A stretch of 64,000 bases of DNA from Caenorhabditis elegans (GCF_000002985.6 NC_003282.8:2294001-2358000), one strand, 5' to 3'. Positions 10,446 to 22,609 are shown, counted from the stretch's first letter. Notes: generated by a model not told the origin, from the sequence alone. A program made the numbers and translations.

Positions 10446-12540
10446 CTAACACAAAATACCATATCTCTGAAAATTTTTAGTAATAATATTCAATTCAAAT
10501 TTGACGACTCCAGCTGACACACTGACAATCTTCTCGCGAATCGACGGATCCTCCAGGGCGCTGAGGCTGGTGAGCTGGAAGAGTTTTAGGTGTAAATTTC
10601 GGAAGGGGTAGGGATATCAAAAAGTTGTCAACTGGCAAAGTGTGTATAATTTAATGATGCTTAACAAATTGATAGCTGAAAACTTTTTGTTACTAGCAGG
10701 CATAAAAATGTTATGCGCCTTTAAACTTAGAAATTCCATTTGAGCATTTCACCAGCTTTAAACTAATATAACTCTCCAATAGCTGAAGTTTTAAAAAATT
10801 TGCTAACTAACAAAATTTCCGCAACGTTGTACTTAATACTTAACAAATCGTTAGTTACAAATTTTTACTATCAACAATCCAAAAAATGTTATGCGCCTTT
10901 AAACTCAAAAGTTTAATGAAGCCCTTTTCTTTTTTAACCTACAAACTCCTATACCGTCCTCAAAACTAAAGTTTTAATAAACTTGTTAAATATTAAAATA
11001 TTCAAAATTTAGTGATTAACAAAATGTTAGTTGATAACTTTTTACTATCAACAATCCAAAAAATGTTATGCGCCTTTAAACTCAAAAGTTTAATGAAGCC
11101 CTTTTTTTAACCTTCAAACGCCCATATCTCCCTTATGGCTAAACTTTCAAAAATTTGGTCAACTAACAAAATATGCAAAATTTAGTGCTTAACAAATTGT
11201 TAGTTGATAACTTTTTACTATGATCAATCCAAAAAATGTTATGCGCCTTTAAACTCAAAAGTTTAATGAAGCCCTTTTTTTTAACCTTCAAACGCCCATA
11301 TCTCCCTTATAGCTAAACTTTCAAAAATTTCGTCAACTAACAAAATGTGCAAAATTTAGTGCTTAACAATTGTTAGTTGAAAACTTTTTGCTACCAACAG
11401 CCATAAGGATGTTATGCGCCTTTAAACTAACCTAATCCATATTCAAGTCTTCCCATTATTGTAAATTTACAGGTGAATATCTTGCTCATCTCCCTAATGG
11501 CTTTAGCGTTTTAAAAATTCTAAACTAACAAAGTATACCAAATTTTATGCTCAACAATTTATCAGTACACAATTATCTTCTACCTCCATCAGCAACCGAG
11601 TTATAACCAATATTCACTAGGGCGAACTTGCATACTTGCATACTCACCTGCAGTCCTCCTCCCACCAGTTTATGCATCATTTCCTCCCTCCAACTTCCTT
11701 TAGGTCGCCAGCATCCAGATGTTAGAACATGTTTCCCGGGAGAGGTAGGAAGGAGCAAAGTACCGTACCCAGCAATTTCCTGTCTACCGTAGTTGTCATG
11801 GTGCCAGATTTGGAGCAAAAGTCGGGGCCAACCTGGAAATTCCATCTATGTGTCGGGGGTGTCATGATGTCTCTTACCTTGAATACTGGAAGTTGCCAGG
11901 TGCAAATCGATTGGATGAGCAAAATGAGCATTTTCGAAAACTGAAGGACAATCTGTCTGAGTCTGACCCTCACTTTCACCCTGAACCACTCTCCAACCGC
12001 CTCCTGGAAATTTATTTATTTTTCTTTCTTTCTGATGAAATTTTTTTTTTTGAAGTTTCAAAATTCTAGAAGAATTGAAAAAATCAATTTCAAACTCGAA
12101 AATTTAAATTTCCCGCCGACCGCATGTTGCAAGTTCGCTCAGACGCGAAAATTGAAAAATTTAAATGTTTCTACGTTCAATTTATGAAATTTAAAATGTT
12201 TTTACAGAACGATTGTAATTTTCAGGGAAATTTAACGAAAAATTCTATTTTCCCTCAACCTATGTGCTATGCAAGCGCGCTCCAATGAGAAAATCCATGA
12301 AATTAATAATTTTCACGTTTCAAACTCGATGTACTGATAAAAATCGAAAAAATAACAACATTTTAATGTAAAATACACGAAAAACAATTTTTCAATCCAA
12401 AATTTGAGGAAAAACTCAAATTTTCCGCGAAAAAAATCGATAATGCTCTCACCAAAACTGAGTTGATATCGAATCGATAGCCGATTATCACCGAATCCAC
12501 GTGCCGATAAAATTTGTCCCGAAACGAACACTTCGGCCAT
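10446..12540 (-). CDS. mksr-2: B9-domain transition-zone protein (B9D2 orthologue)
   Basis: Exons on the minus strand are 12453-12540, 11878-12003, 11648-11832 and 10446-10574. All junctions keep frame and give 175 residues, the same length as vertebrate B9D2. The N-terminus MAEVFVSGQILSARGF matches the B9D2 start. Other family landmarks are GESEGQTQTD (about 38-47), GWPRLLLQIW (72-81), HDNYGRQEIAGYG (about 83-95) and the C-terminal FQRYGILC (168-175). Known role: B9 proteins (MKS-1, MKSR-1, MKSR-2) form part of the ciliary transition-zone MKS module in sensory neurons, gating entry to the cilium. A perfect X-box lies 53-66 bp upstream of the ATG, supporting both this start and control by the RFX factor DAF-19. 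Intron 3 (10575-11647) is filled by a tandem array. Confidence 0.95.
10630..11560. repeat. About 175-bp tandem array in mksr-2 intron 3
   Basis: Five copies of a unit marked by ATGTTATGCGCCTTTAAACT at about 10708, 10888, 11064, 11238 and 11409. The unit shortens slightly from about 180 to 171 bp. Each copy also has CAACTAACAAAAT and TTGTTAGTTGATAACTTTTT. The array stays within the intron. Confidence 0.85.
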
Positions 12541-12592
12541 TTTATCCCGGAGGGAATCAATGGGCTCCGCGAGCTCCTTGGAGTGGAAGCCG

Positions 12593-12606
12593 GTTGCCAC
12601 GGCAAC
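12593..12606 (-). promoter_or_regulatory. X-box (DAF-19/RFX site) of mksr-2
   Basis: GTTGCCACGGCAAC is a near-perfect palindrome fitting the worm X-box consensus GTHNYY AT RRNAAC. It lies 53-66 bp before the mksr-2 ATG, in the position range known for ciliary genes. Binding is inferred, not shown. Confidence 0.9.
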
Positions 12607-12699
12607 CGGGTGGTGCAGAGGTGCCCAGCAACCGGGAAAAGCGTGGAAATAGATTGAGAAATGTCAGAATTTAGTAAAATTTCGATGTTCTTCAGTAAT

Positions 12700-15600
12700 A
12701 AAAACCATTTTAATATTTTTTAATGCAAAGATCACAAAATTTGGCCACTTTTTCAGTGGAGCGCACATACAGTTGGGGCAAAGTTTGAATTTCTAAACAG
12801 AAATTGGATTTTTTGTTAATTTTTAGAGGAAAAACTGTTTTTTCTTCACGAAGACTTAGTTTTTCAACGATTTTTCGGACAAAAACGCAATTTTCTCATT
12901 AGAGCACACTTACAACGTTCGGTTGGAGCCCACGGTAGCACAGAAACTAGATGGATTGGTTCATGGTACTCAGTCTGGATACCTATATTGGCTACTATCT
13001 CGAAAACCATCACAAAAAAAAAACCATCACAAGATTTTGCGATGCATATAAGAAATGGCCGCAATGAAATTATCTATCTTTTCTATTAAGAAATTTTTTG
13101 ATTGAAAATTTCCTAACCGGTCAAATTTGTGTTTGTTCGGTGGAGCGCGTTTGCACTCATCTAGCTGCTGTACCACCGTGTTTGAATTTCTGAACAGAAA
13201 TTGGATTTTTAGGTTATTTTTATAGGAAAAATCGCATTTTCTTCACGAAGACTTAGTTTTTCAACGACTTTTTGGGCAAAAACGCATTTTTCTCATTAGA
13301 GCGCACTTACAACGTTCGGTTGGAGCAAATTTTAGTTTTTCCAGTGAAAAAGCCAAATTTTGTGCATTTCTCAACACAAAATGTGAATAAATCAAAAAAG
13401 TTCACTTGGGTTCCCGAGGAAAACGACAAATTTCGCCAAATTTCCGAATTTTCTTATTAGAGCGCGTTTTCAACATGTGATCGGGGCGCGATGTTCAAAT
13501 TTTTCATGTAAAACGTGATGAAAATCCTAATTTTGCATATTTTATCAATGAAAACACTGAAATTTCGCTATTTTTCGAGGTGGTTTTCTCAATGGAGCGT
13601 ATTTGCGCCTGCGCGAAATTCAAATTTTTCAGTCAAAAAATCAATTTCTATGTAGTTTCAAGTGCAAATTGAAATTTTAGGTAGTTTGTCATTAGAGCAC
13701 AATTGAATTTCCGCGAAATTCAAATTTGCTCATTTCCAAATCGATTTTTAGTTCCTTTCCGGTCAAATTTGACCAATTTTCTTGCAGAAAAATCCCAAAA
13801 AATCCAAAAAAAAATATCAATAAAAAATACATTTATCTCTTGGAATGTAAAGAAATCGGAGAGTGTGTGAGGGGGGACTGACTGACTGAATGTTGTAGTT
13901 TGTCATACATAATAAGAGTAAAGGCGCGGAATTTATCCCTAAAAAATAAAGGAAAAATTCCAAAAAAAAGACGGGAAGGCGAGCATATAAGTGAAATTTC
14001 ATCTAAAATTACACTAAATTTTAGGCCAATCTACTACTTCTAAAACTTGTAAAAATCGTTATATTTTTTGTCATAAAATTTTGAAAAATGTTTTTTTTTA
14101 ATTGGGTGTAGTGAAAAATTGCGACTATCACAGGAAAATTGGGGTAAAAAAATAAGAAATTCGAAAAAAAAAAATTTTTGTTCTTGGGTGGTGATGGAGG
14201 GGGGAATGTGTGTGTACAAAATTCGGTGGTATCCAGATGACGTCATCACTTGTTCAAAAAATCGATATTCAGCTTGAAGAAGACGTATGGATAATATTCG
14301 TTCACACCCAGCGACATGAGAGCTGGCGAGTCTTCCAAAGTCTGCAAAAATTGAATTTTTCGGCAATTTTCTCATTAGAGCGCACTTGCACTCCATGTAA
14401 GCGCAAAATTGTTGCGGGGTAATACCTAGGAAATCACGGATTTTTGCAATTTTTGTCAGTAGAGCGCACTTGCATCGTGTGTGTGTGGTCGGCGCGAAAT
14501 TCAAATTTTGCACAAGATTTTTGAGTTTTTGGTCAAAATTTGGCTAGTGGACCCAAAATTTTCATATTTTTTTACTGAAAAAACACGGAACTCAAAATTT
14601 TCAAAAATTTGGAATTTTCTCATTAGAGCGCGTTTTTTTTTAAAATTTTTGCCATAAAACCTAGAAAATTCCAGTTTTTTGGGAATTTTTGTCAGTAGAG
14701 CGCGCTTGCATCGTGTGTGTGTGGCGAAATTCAAATTTTTCGTAGGATTTTTGAGTTTTTGATCCAAAAACTCGGGGAAAAAGTACAGAAACTTAAGTTT
14801 TCGGCAATTTTATCATTAGAGCGCACTTGCATAATACGTGATTGGCGCGAAATTTGAATTTTCTGTGAAAATGCGGGATTTTTGACAAATTTTTCAGTGG
14901 AATTTTCGCTATTAGAGCGGTATGAAACTCAAAATTTCAATTTCAAAATCGATTTTTCGAGTTTCCGGGGTGATTTTCCATGAAAATATCGATTTTTCAA
15001 AAATTAAATTAAAAAATTAAAATTAAAATTAAAAACAAAAACAAAAATTCAATTTTTCACGCAATTTTCTCATTAGAGCGCACTTGCATCGTGCGGTCGG
15101 TCGGCGCGAAATTCAAATTTTACACACAAGATTTTTGAGTTTTTGATCAAAATTTGGCTAGTGGACCCAAAATTTTCATATTTTTTTACTGAAAAAAACA
15201 CAGAAACTCAAATTTTTCAAAAATTTGGAATTTTCTCATTAGAGCGCGTTTTTTTTTTATTTTTGCCGTAAAACCTAGAAAATTCCAGTTTTTTGGGAAT
15301 TTTTGTCAGTAGAGCGCACTTGCATCGTGTGTGTGTGTGTGGTCGGCGCGGCGAAATTCAAAATGCGGGATTTTTGACAAATTTCTCAGTGGAGCGCTAT
15401 TGGAACGGTATGAAATTCAAAATTTCAATTTCAAAATCGATTTTTCGAGTTTCCGGGGGTGATTTTCCATGAAAATATCGATTTTTCAAGTCAATTTTGA
15501 GCTGAGCGCATTTTTCCCGTACATCAATAGGACCAGCGGCGGATCCATCCAAATGAATATACAATTTGTGCAACTCTTGTCTCAGTTTCTTCTGTTGTCC

Positions 15601-18600
15601 CTTGGCCGGTTCAATGACAGCAGCCTGGAAGTTGACTGGGAGTCCGTAGCGGAGTACCGATTCGACGAATACACGGAGAGCCTTGATATGAATGTAGGCG
15701 GCGAAGATCTCGCCGAAATTGATCTTAAGCCAACGAATTAGTGGAGCGTATTGTCTCTGCTTCTCGGCCATCAACTTGTCGCGTTCCGTTCTTCCTGCAA
15801 TTTTTTAAAATTTTTTCTTTCTTCAAAAATCTGATTTTTTTTTCAAATTTCAATATCAAATTCGTAATCCCAGTCATTTTCTACCCCTGGGCCTAAATTT
15901 TCAGAGCTCAAGCTCAAAATTGCGTAAAACTCGGTGTTTTGGGTTACGGTAATCGGTGTTTGCGGACATTCGAAGCTACAGTAACCCAAATTTCCCAAAT
16001 TTGAGCTAGAGGCACCAAAAAAAAAGAAGATATGGTGGGTGGAAAATTGCCGCGATTTCGAATTTTTAGACATCAAAAAGACGGAAAATTATGATTTATA
16101 GGCCACAAAGTTTTTGAAAAATTGTAATATTTCAACAATTTCAGAATCAAATTCGTAGTAATCCACGCCATTTTTCACCTCAGCACCAAAATTTTCAGAG
16201 CTTTAGCTTAAAATTGCGTAAACTCCAGTGTATTGGGTTACGGTAGTCGGTGTTTGCGTACTTTTGGGGCTACAGTAACCCCGAATCTAAAAAATTGAGC
16301 TAGAGCATCCGGAAAAAAGGTATCCTGGGGTGGGAAATTGCGGGGAATTCAAATTTTTTAATGAAAACAGCGGAAGACAGTTTACAAATCTCGAAATGTG
16401 AAAAGTACCCAATTTTTGAAGGGTCCAAAATTATTTCCGATGAAAATAATTATCAAATTCAATTTCCCCCCCACACTTTTAACCCCTTGTCCCAAAATTT
16501 TGAGTTAGAGACTCAGAAACAAGGGACAAGGGGGTTAAAAGTGTCGGGGAAATTGAATTTGATAATTATTTTCATCGGAAATAATTTTGGACCCCACAAA
16601 AATGGGTACTTTTCACACATTTCGAGATTTGTAAACTGTCTTCCGCTGTTTTCATTAAAAAATTTGAATTCCCCGCAATTTCCCACCCCTGATATCTTTT
16701 TTCCGAGTGCTCTAGCTCAATTTTTTAGATTCGGGGTTACTGTAGCCCCAAAAGTACGCAAACACCGACTACCGTAACCTAAAAACACCGGATTTCACGT
16801 AATTTTGAGCTAGAGCTTTGAAAAATCACGTGTCCGGGGGTAGAAAACGACGAGGAGTTCAAATTTCGCACTGAAATTTCATGAAAAACTTTTTTGGGAC
16901 ATCGGAAAATCTCATTTTTGAGCAATTTCGTCGTCAAAATTTTCCAGCAGCAGTAGTAGTACCTGCTTTAAGAGTCTCCTCATCGTAGACAAAGTCACGA
17001 ACGATGAATTTATTCTCGCGTGCCGTATTCTTGAACTCATCGATGACCTTCTTGAAGAGGGTTACTGTATACAGAGCATGTTCTCCTTCTTCTGTCAAAA
17101 GTTTTGAAGATCCTGGAACAACCATCGACGAGAGTGTCGCGTATTTCTGTTCCCATTCTTTCACTGAGATTCTGCAAAAAAAATGGAAAATTCTCAATAG
17201 AGCGCACTTGAAAAACGCAGAAAATTTAAAAAAAAAATTTTAAATCAAATTTTCAGTTTTAAAAATCCGGTTTTCGCTAGTTTTTTATCGGAAACAACAT
17301 CAAAAATCGACTTTAAAATGTGCGAAATATTCAAAAATGCTCAAAAATCAAGTTTTCCACCATTTTCTCATTGGAGCGCACTTGAAAAACACAGTTTACA
17401 AGGGAAATTTGAATTTTTAATAAGAAAATCGTTTTTTTTCGCTATTTTTCATCGAAAACAACAAACATCGGCTTTAAAATATGCGAAATATTCAAAAATG
17501 CTCAAAAATCAAGTTTTCCACCATTTTCTCATTGGAGCGCACTTGAAAAACACAGTTTACAAGGGAAATTTGAATTTTTAATAAGAAAATCGTTTTTTTT
17601 TCGCTATTTTTCATCGAAAACAACAAAAATCGACCTAAAACACTCGAAAATCAACATTTTCCGCCATTTTCTCATTTGAGCGCACTTGCAACATGCGCGG
17701 TCGGCGGGAAAATTGAAAAGAAAATTGGTCGGCGGGAAAATTGAAAAGAAAATTGAAAAAAACACATTTTTGACCAAATTTCATTGGAGCGCACTTGCAA
17801 CATGCGCGAAAATTCAAATTTTGCCAACTTTCTCATTGGAGCGTATTTGCAGACTGTGGTGAACATTCAAATAATTTTCAGCTGGAAAATCAATTTTCGA
17901 CTTTTTTTCGGAAAAAATCGGCTTCGAAATGATGTTTTTCGTAATTTTTTCGAAAAATGACATGTCGCGGCCGTTTCTAGTAAATTTCCCAATGGAGCGC
18001 ACTTGCAGTCGGCGGGAAAATCAAAATTTCTGGCTGGAAAATCGATTTTTTCGAAGCATTCAGTTTTTGACTTTTTGCGAAAAATTTGACTGAAAAATTC
18101 GAATGTCGAGTAACTTTTGATCGAAAAATGCGGTTTCTCGCAAATTTCTCATTGGAGCGCACTTGCACTAAACACTCGGGGCGGGAATTTTGAGTTTTTA
18201 GTCGAAATTATCGATTTTTCAATCAATTTTCACTAAATTTCGTGGTTTTCAATGAAAAATCTCAGAATTTGGATTATTTTTCGGGGCAAAACTGTCAATA
18301 TTGTGATCAATTTTTACCGTAAAATTTCAAATTTCATTGAAAAATGCCACGTGGCGGCCGTTTCTAGTGAGATGCTCATTGGAGCGCACTTGCAACATGC
18401 GGGAAATTTTTGAATTTTTTTGAGTTTTTGAGTTAAAAAGAGCATTTCCTCGTCGAGGAGTTCCACTTCAATTTCATAAAATATTGCAGAAAAATCGGGG
18501 GAAAAAAACACATTTTTGACCAAATTGCATTGGAGCGCACTTACAACATGCGCGGTGGGCGCGAAAATAATTCAAATTTTCACGAGTTTTGGGTCGATTT

Positions 18601-20290
18601 TTTTATTTTCCAAGTGTCCTTACTTCGGGACAACAACAATGACCGTCTGTAGATACTCAGAATTGAGTACAAAATCGTCAGCCTTCACCAAATCTGCCAA
18701 ATCCTTGGTGAGAAGTGATCCAACAGTCTTTCGATCCATCGATGCCAACGCATTTTTCAAATTATTGTAGGTGAGCGATTTGACTTTCAAATCGTTATCA
18801 ATCTGGCTGATTTGTTTGCCAATAATCTCGCTGAGCACTTTCAACGATTGTTTCAGTGGATATTTGGCACCTTCCCATTGGAATTTCGTCACGTACGTCT
18901 TCATGTCCTCTAAATGATACATTTTATTGGGTTTTTTTTTTCATTTTTCAGCACAAAAAATGGCTGAAAATCCATCAAAAATCGCAATTTCCGCGAAAAT
19001 TTCTCATTGGAGCGACCTTGCGATCTATCAGGAATTTTTTATTTCACTCAAAATACATTAAAAAAGGCGCTAAGTCGATTAAAAACCACAAATGAATCAA
19101 TTTTATCATTAGAGCGCATTTGCATCATGCGGTCGAACAGGAATTTGAATTTTCAGTGAGAAATTGAAAAATTTCACTGTTTTCAGTGTAATTTCACTCA
19201 AAATACACTAAAAATTGTACAAAAATGGCTGAAAACCCGCAATTCTAGTCATTTTCTCATTAGAGCGCATTTACATCATGCGCGGTCGATTAGAAATTTG
19301 AATTTTCAGTGAAAAATTAAAAAAATTTCGCCGTTTTCTGTGATATTTCACTTAAAATACACTAAAAATTGTACAAAAATGGCTGAAAACCCGCGATTCT
19401 AGTCATTTTCTCATTAGAGCGCATTTACATCATGCGCGGTCGATTAGAAATTTGAATTTTCAGTGAGAAATTAAAAAATTTCGCCGTTTTCTGTGATATT
19501 TCACTTAAAATACACTAAAAATGGTACAAAAATGGCTGAAAACCAGCAATTCTAGTCATTTTCTCATTGGAGCGCACTTGCAGCATGCGGTCGGTCAGGA
19601 ATTTGAATTTTTTAGTTATAAATACAAACATTTCGTCGTATTTTTCTTGGATTTTTGAATGAAAATAGACGAAAAATGACGGCTGAAAATCCATTAAAAA
19701 ACACAAATTTCGCAAAAAATTCCTCCGTGGAGCGCACTTGCAGCATGCAATTTGCCCCGCGAAATTCAAATTTTTTATTTGAAAACTCACTGTTTCCAAT
19801 GACCAAATTCTCGGCAATTTTGCTCTTATCTTCCTCGAGAACTTCGGTGAAATATTGCACAAGTTTGCGAATAACTCTGTAAGAAAATCGATAAATTATC
19901 GATTTTTCGGGTAGAAAATCGATAAACTCACGCCTCAGCAGAGGTGTCCAACTTGCTCAAATCATCCGATAATCCGACGAGTTGATCCAAGGTTCCGACC
20001 TGGAAAAAAATCAATAAAAACCGCCGGTGAAATGCGGTTTTTCGCAAATTTCTCATTGGAGCGCACTTGCACTAAACACTCGAAATTATCGATTTTTCAG
20101 TCAATTTTCACTAAATTTCGTGGTTTTCAATGAAAAATCTCAGAATTTGGATTATTTTTCGGGGCAAAACTGTCAATATTGTGATCAAATTCAAATTTTA
20201 TCGAAAAATGCCACGTGGCGGCCGTTTCTAGTGAGCTGCTCATTGGAGCGCACTTGCATCAAGCGGTCGGCGGGAATTTTGAATTTTTGA
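12700..20290. repeat. CATTGGAGCGCACTTGCA repeat family in vha-11 introns and 3' flank
   Basis: Roughly thirty copies of CTCATTRGAGCGCACTTGCA, often followed by a GCGGTCGGCGGGAAA-like tail, mostly in one orientation, from the mksr-2 upstream side through the vha-11 introns. Several sub-blocks are tandem: about 12786 and 13180 (393 bp apart); 14470-15000 and 15070-15490; 17323 and 17481 (about 159 bp); four units of about 153 bp at 19104-19570. A block at 18170-18390 recurs at 20060-20260. Isolated related pieces occur elsewhere, one of them overlapping a splice donor at 33850. Confidence 0.8.
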
Positions 20291-20534
20291 CTGGAAAATC
20301 GATTTTAAGGGTATTTTTCGTCAAAATCATCGAATTTTGGGTCAAATTTTATCAAAATTCTCGAATTTTGGGTCATTTTTTGCCAAATTTGCTCACCTTC
20401 AAATCAGGAATCAAATATTTCGAGTTGGTCGACGTATTTCCAGTGGATCGATTGAGCTTATCCCACGCATCATTTGCTCCCTTCTCACCGGGCACCGAAA
20501 TAAGCCAATATTCGCCGGACGTCGCCGACGACAT
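14246..20534 (-). CDS. vha-11: V-type ATPase V1 subunit C
   Basis: Seven exons on the minus strand: 20397-20534, 19932-19999, 19791-19876, 18624-18909, 16963-17171, 15523-15794 and 14246-14341. They sum to 1155 nt, 384 residues, the expected size. The start is [18 protein letters not shown], the classical subunit C N-terminus. [13 protein letters not shown] lies at about 303-315 and [12 protein letters not shown] at 367-378. Subunit C is a stalk protein linking V1 to Vo and is the piece released during reversible disassembly of the proton pump. A splice acceptor (TTCAG ending at 20568) lies 33 nt before the ATG, with vha-3 upstream on the same strand, fitting SL2 trans-splicing of a downstream operon cistron. 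Introns carry dense repeats. Confidence 0.97.
16195..16830. repeat. Foldback inverted repeat in vha-11 intron 5
   Basis: Two arms of about 315 bp centred near 16512 (between GTCCCAAAATTTTGAG and CTCAGAAACAAGGGAC). The inner 180 bp arms are almost perfect. Outer parts contain the GGTTACGGTAGTCGGTGTTT hairpin repeat in opposite orientations. The unpaired centre is under 20 bp. It lies between exons 6 and 5 of vha-11. Confidence 0.85.
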
Positions 20535-20567
20535 CTTCCACTGCTGCTGTTGAGGAGGTGGAGCGGC

Positions 20568-20571
20568 CTGA
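20568..20571 (-). promoter_or_regulatory. Probable trans-splice acceptor of vha-11
   Basis: A TTCAG acceptor after an A-run on the minus strand, 33 nt upstream of the vha-11 ATG. The position fits spliced-leader addition to a downstream operon gene. It could instead close a 5' UTR intron. Confidence 0.5.
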
Positions 20572-20579
20572 ATTTTTTT

Positions 20580-21459
20580 TTTTTTTTTGAAATTTATTAT
20601 TCACAATTTAAGATAGAAACGAGAGAAAATTCACAAGAAAATTGGGGGGATTTTTCCTCATTTGTTGAGGATTTTTTGAAGCGAAAAAAACTAGGGAAAA
20701 TATAGAAATTTTGTGTGAGATTAAAAAAAAAAGAGAAACTCCTAGGAGAATATAGGAATGTTATAGAAAAAAAATCACAGCGGTTTAGACTGAAAAATTG
20801 GAGAAAAAATGGAAAAAAACGAGAAATTCCGGAGAAAATCGGTGAAAAATCGGGGAAAATTGAGTGAATTATCGATTTTTAGGCGGGAAAATTGGAAAAT
20901 TTGGGTTTTTGAGCGGTAATTAGGTGATTTTTTGGTAATTTTCAGCGAAAAAACAGAAAAAAACTGGTATTTTATCGATTTTCAGAGAAAATTTGGAAAA
21001 AAAAAGTTTTGATCAAATTTTATCGATTTTTCACGAAAAAATCCACAAAAAAAACCACGAATTTTATCGATTTTTACGGAAAAATCAACAAAAAAACCAC
21101 GAATTTTATCGATTTTTTTGTAATTTTTCATGAAAAACAGGAAAAATCAGGTTTTTATTAATTTTTAACGGAAAAACAGGTATTTTATCGATTTTCACGG
21201 ATAGTTTGGAAAAAAAAAAGAATTTGATCTATTTTATGCGAGAAAATCGGAAAAAATCTAGAATTTTATCGATTTTTACGGGAAAAATCCACAAAAAACC
21301 CCAAATTTTATAGATTTTTGCGACGAAAAAAAATCAGATTTTCCAATTTTTACTAATTTTTTAAAACTCGGCAATTTAGCTCAAAATTTGCCCGATTTTT
21401 TACAGAAAAGCTCCGAAATTTCTCTTTTTTTTTGTGGAAAAACTGCAAAAATAGGCGAA
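20580..21459. other. vha-3/vha-11 intercistronic spacer
   Basis: About 880 bp, extremely A/T-rich, with repeated TTTTATCGATTTTTACGG-like units of about 50-60 bp (20900-21330). It is longer than the usual operon spacing of about 100 bp. No gene is seen in it. Confidence 0.6.
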
Positions 21460-21945
21460 TTAAGAAGTTCCAAGGATGAGGGCGACGATCATTCCGTAGA
21501 GTCCCAAGACTTCAGAGAAGATAAGGATAAGGATCATTCCGACGAAAAGACGTGGCTGTTGAGCTGTTCCACGGACTCCGGCGTCTCCAACAATTCCGAT
21601 AGCATATCCGGCTCCCAATCCACAAAGTCCGCACGTAAGTCCGGCGGCCAAGTGAGCGAATCCCTTATTCAAATCGTAACCAGCACTTGCCGACGTCACT
21701 TTTCCCTTCAAGACCATCGCGACGACGAGACCGTAGATACCGATGATACCGGCCATAATAACCGGAATCACAGACTTCATGATAAGCTCCGGGCGCATGA
21801 CACCCATTGAACAGATTCCGACGGCAGATTTGGCGGTTCCGTAGGCGGCTCCGAGGACGGTGAAGATTTGGGCTGAAGCGGCTCCCATGTAGCCGAAGAA
21901 TGGAGCATAGGCGGCTCTTTCGGCGGTTTCCAAGTCGTACGACAT
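21460..21945 (-). CDS. vha-3: V-type ATPase 16 kDa proteolipid (Vo subunit c)
   Basis: Single coding exon, 161 residues, [20 protein letters not shown] to ALILGTS. Four hydrophobic helices are evident, and the last contains the essential proton-carrying glutamate at residue 145 (context [12 protein letters not shown]). Many copies form the rotor ring of the V-ATPase membrane sector, which turns as protons cross. It is the upstream gene of the pair with vha-11 on the same strand; from published work vha-3 and vha-11 are co-transcribed. C. elegans also has vha-1 and vha-2 proteolipids, and VHA-2 has essentially the same protein sequence, so the symbol rests on the vha-11 neighbour. Codon use is strongly biased, as in highly expressed genes, and GC content is much higher than in the flanks. 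Confidence 0.97.
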   Translation of the reverse strand: MSYDLETAERAAYAPFFGYMGAASAQIFTVLGAAYGTAKSAVGICSMGVMRPELIMKSVIPVIMAGIIGIYGLVVAMVLKGKVTSASAGYDLNKGFAHLAAGLTCGLCGLGAGYAIGIVGDAGVRGTAQQPRLFVGMILILIFSEVLGLYGMIVALILGTS

Positions 21946-22234
21946 TTTTTGTGTGAGGAAGTTTTGTAGATGGGAAATAAGGTTTTTACTGAAAATTAAT
22001 GGGAATTATAATCCAAATTTGGAGTAGAAATTGTTGCGAAAATTCGACGAAAATCTGACGAAAGAGACGGAAAACCCGAGAATTGGAGGATTGGAAGCTT
22101 CTAGATTACAATTTTCATAAAAATTGTGATTTGTGAAAGATTTGTTTGTTAAAAACTACCGAAAAACTGAAGAAAAATTAATGAAAAATCACCTTTTTTC
22201 GGTGATTTTTTTACAAATTTTCTGTATAAAATAG

Positions 22235-22240
22235 CACGTG
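22235..22240. promoter_or_regulatory. CACGTG E-box upstream of vha-3
   Basis: CACGTG within the palindrome GCACGTGC, about 290 bp upstream of the vha-3 ATG. V-ATPase genes are known targets of HLH-30/TFEB, which binds CACGTG-type sites. Use of this site is inferred. Confidence 0.5.
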
Positions 22241-22603
22241 CTACCTGGAAATTACATTGTTTTTTTGTTTCAACCGATTTTACTCTGAAAAAACTACGAA
22301 AAACCACAAAAATTAGCTGAAAATGCTCGTCAGATACCGTGTACGGTACGCAATGACCGTGACGAACTATTGCGGATTTTCTCGAATTATTGATTTTTCT
22401 CTGCATTTATTAATATTTCAGAGCAAAATATTGAATTTTTTATCAAAAAATTGCTATTATAAAAATGTAAAATGTACTTTTTCAATAATTTAGTCGCGAA
22501 ATTACGGGAAAATCCGCTAAAAACAACGATTTGTCGGAAAATTTCAAGAATTCCGATTTTTATTCGAAATTTTCAGATTTTAAGAGCATGACATTAAACA
22601 CAA

Positions 22604-22609
22604 CACGTG
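22604..22609. promoter_or_regulatory. Second CACGTG E-box upstream of vha-3
   Basis: CACGTG in the context ACACGTGGC, about 660 bp upstream of the vha-3 ATG. Together with the site at 22235 it could serve HLH-30 or another bHLH factor. Confidence 0.4.

Noticed and set aside
11722..12069. Several plus- and minus-strand frames over mksr-2 exons 2 and 3
   Set aside because: They are shadows of the mksr-2 exons or run through its introns.
14040..14513. 157-codon minus-strand frame
   Set aside because: It overlaps vha-11 exon 7 in the wrong frame and otherwise translates the intron repeat.
21388..21810. 140-codon plus-strand frame
   Set aside because: Antisense shadow of vha-3, explained by its strong codon bias.
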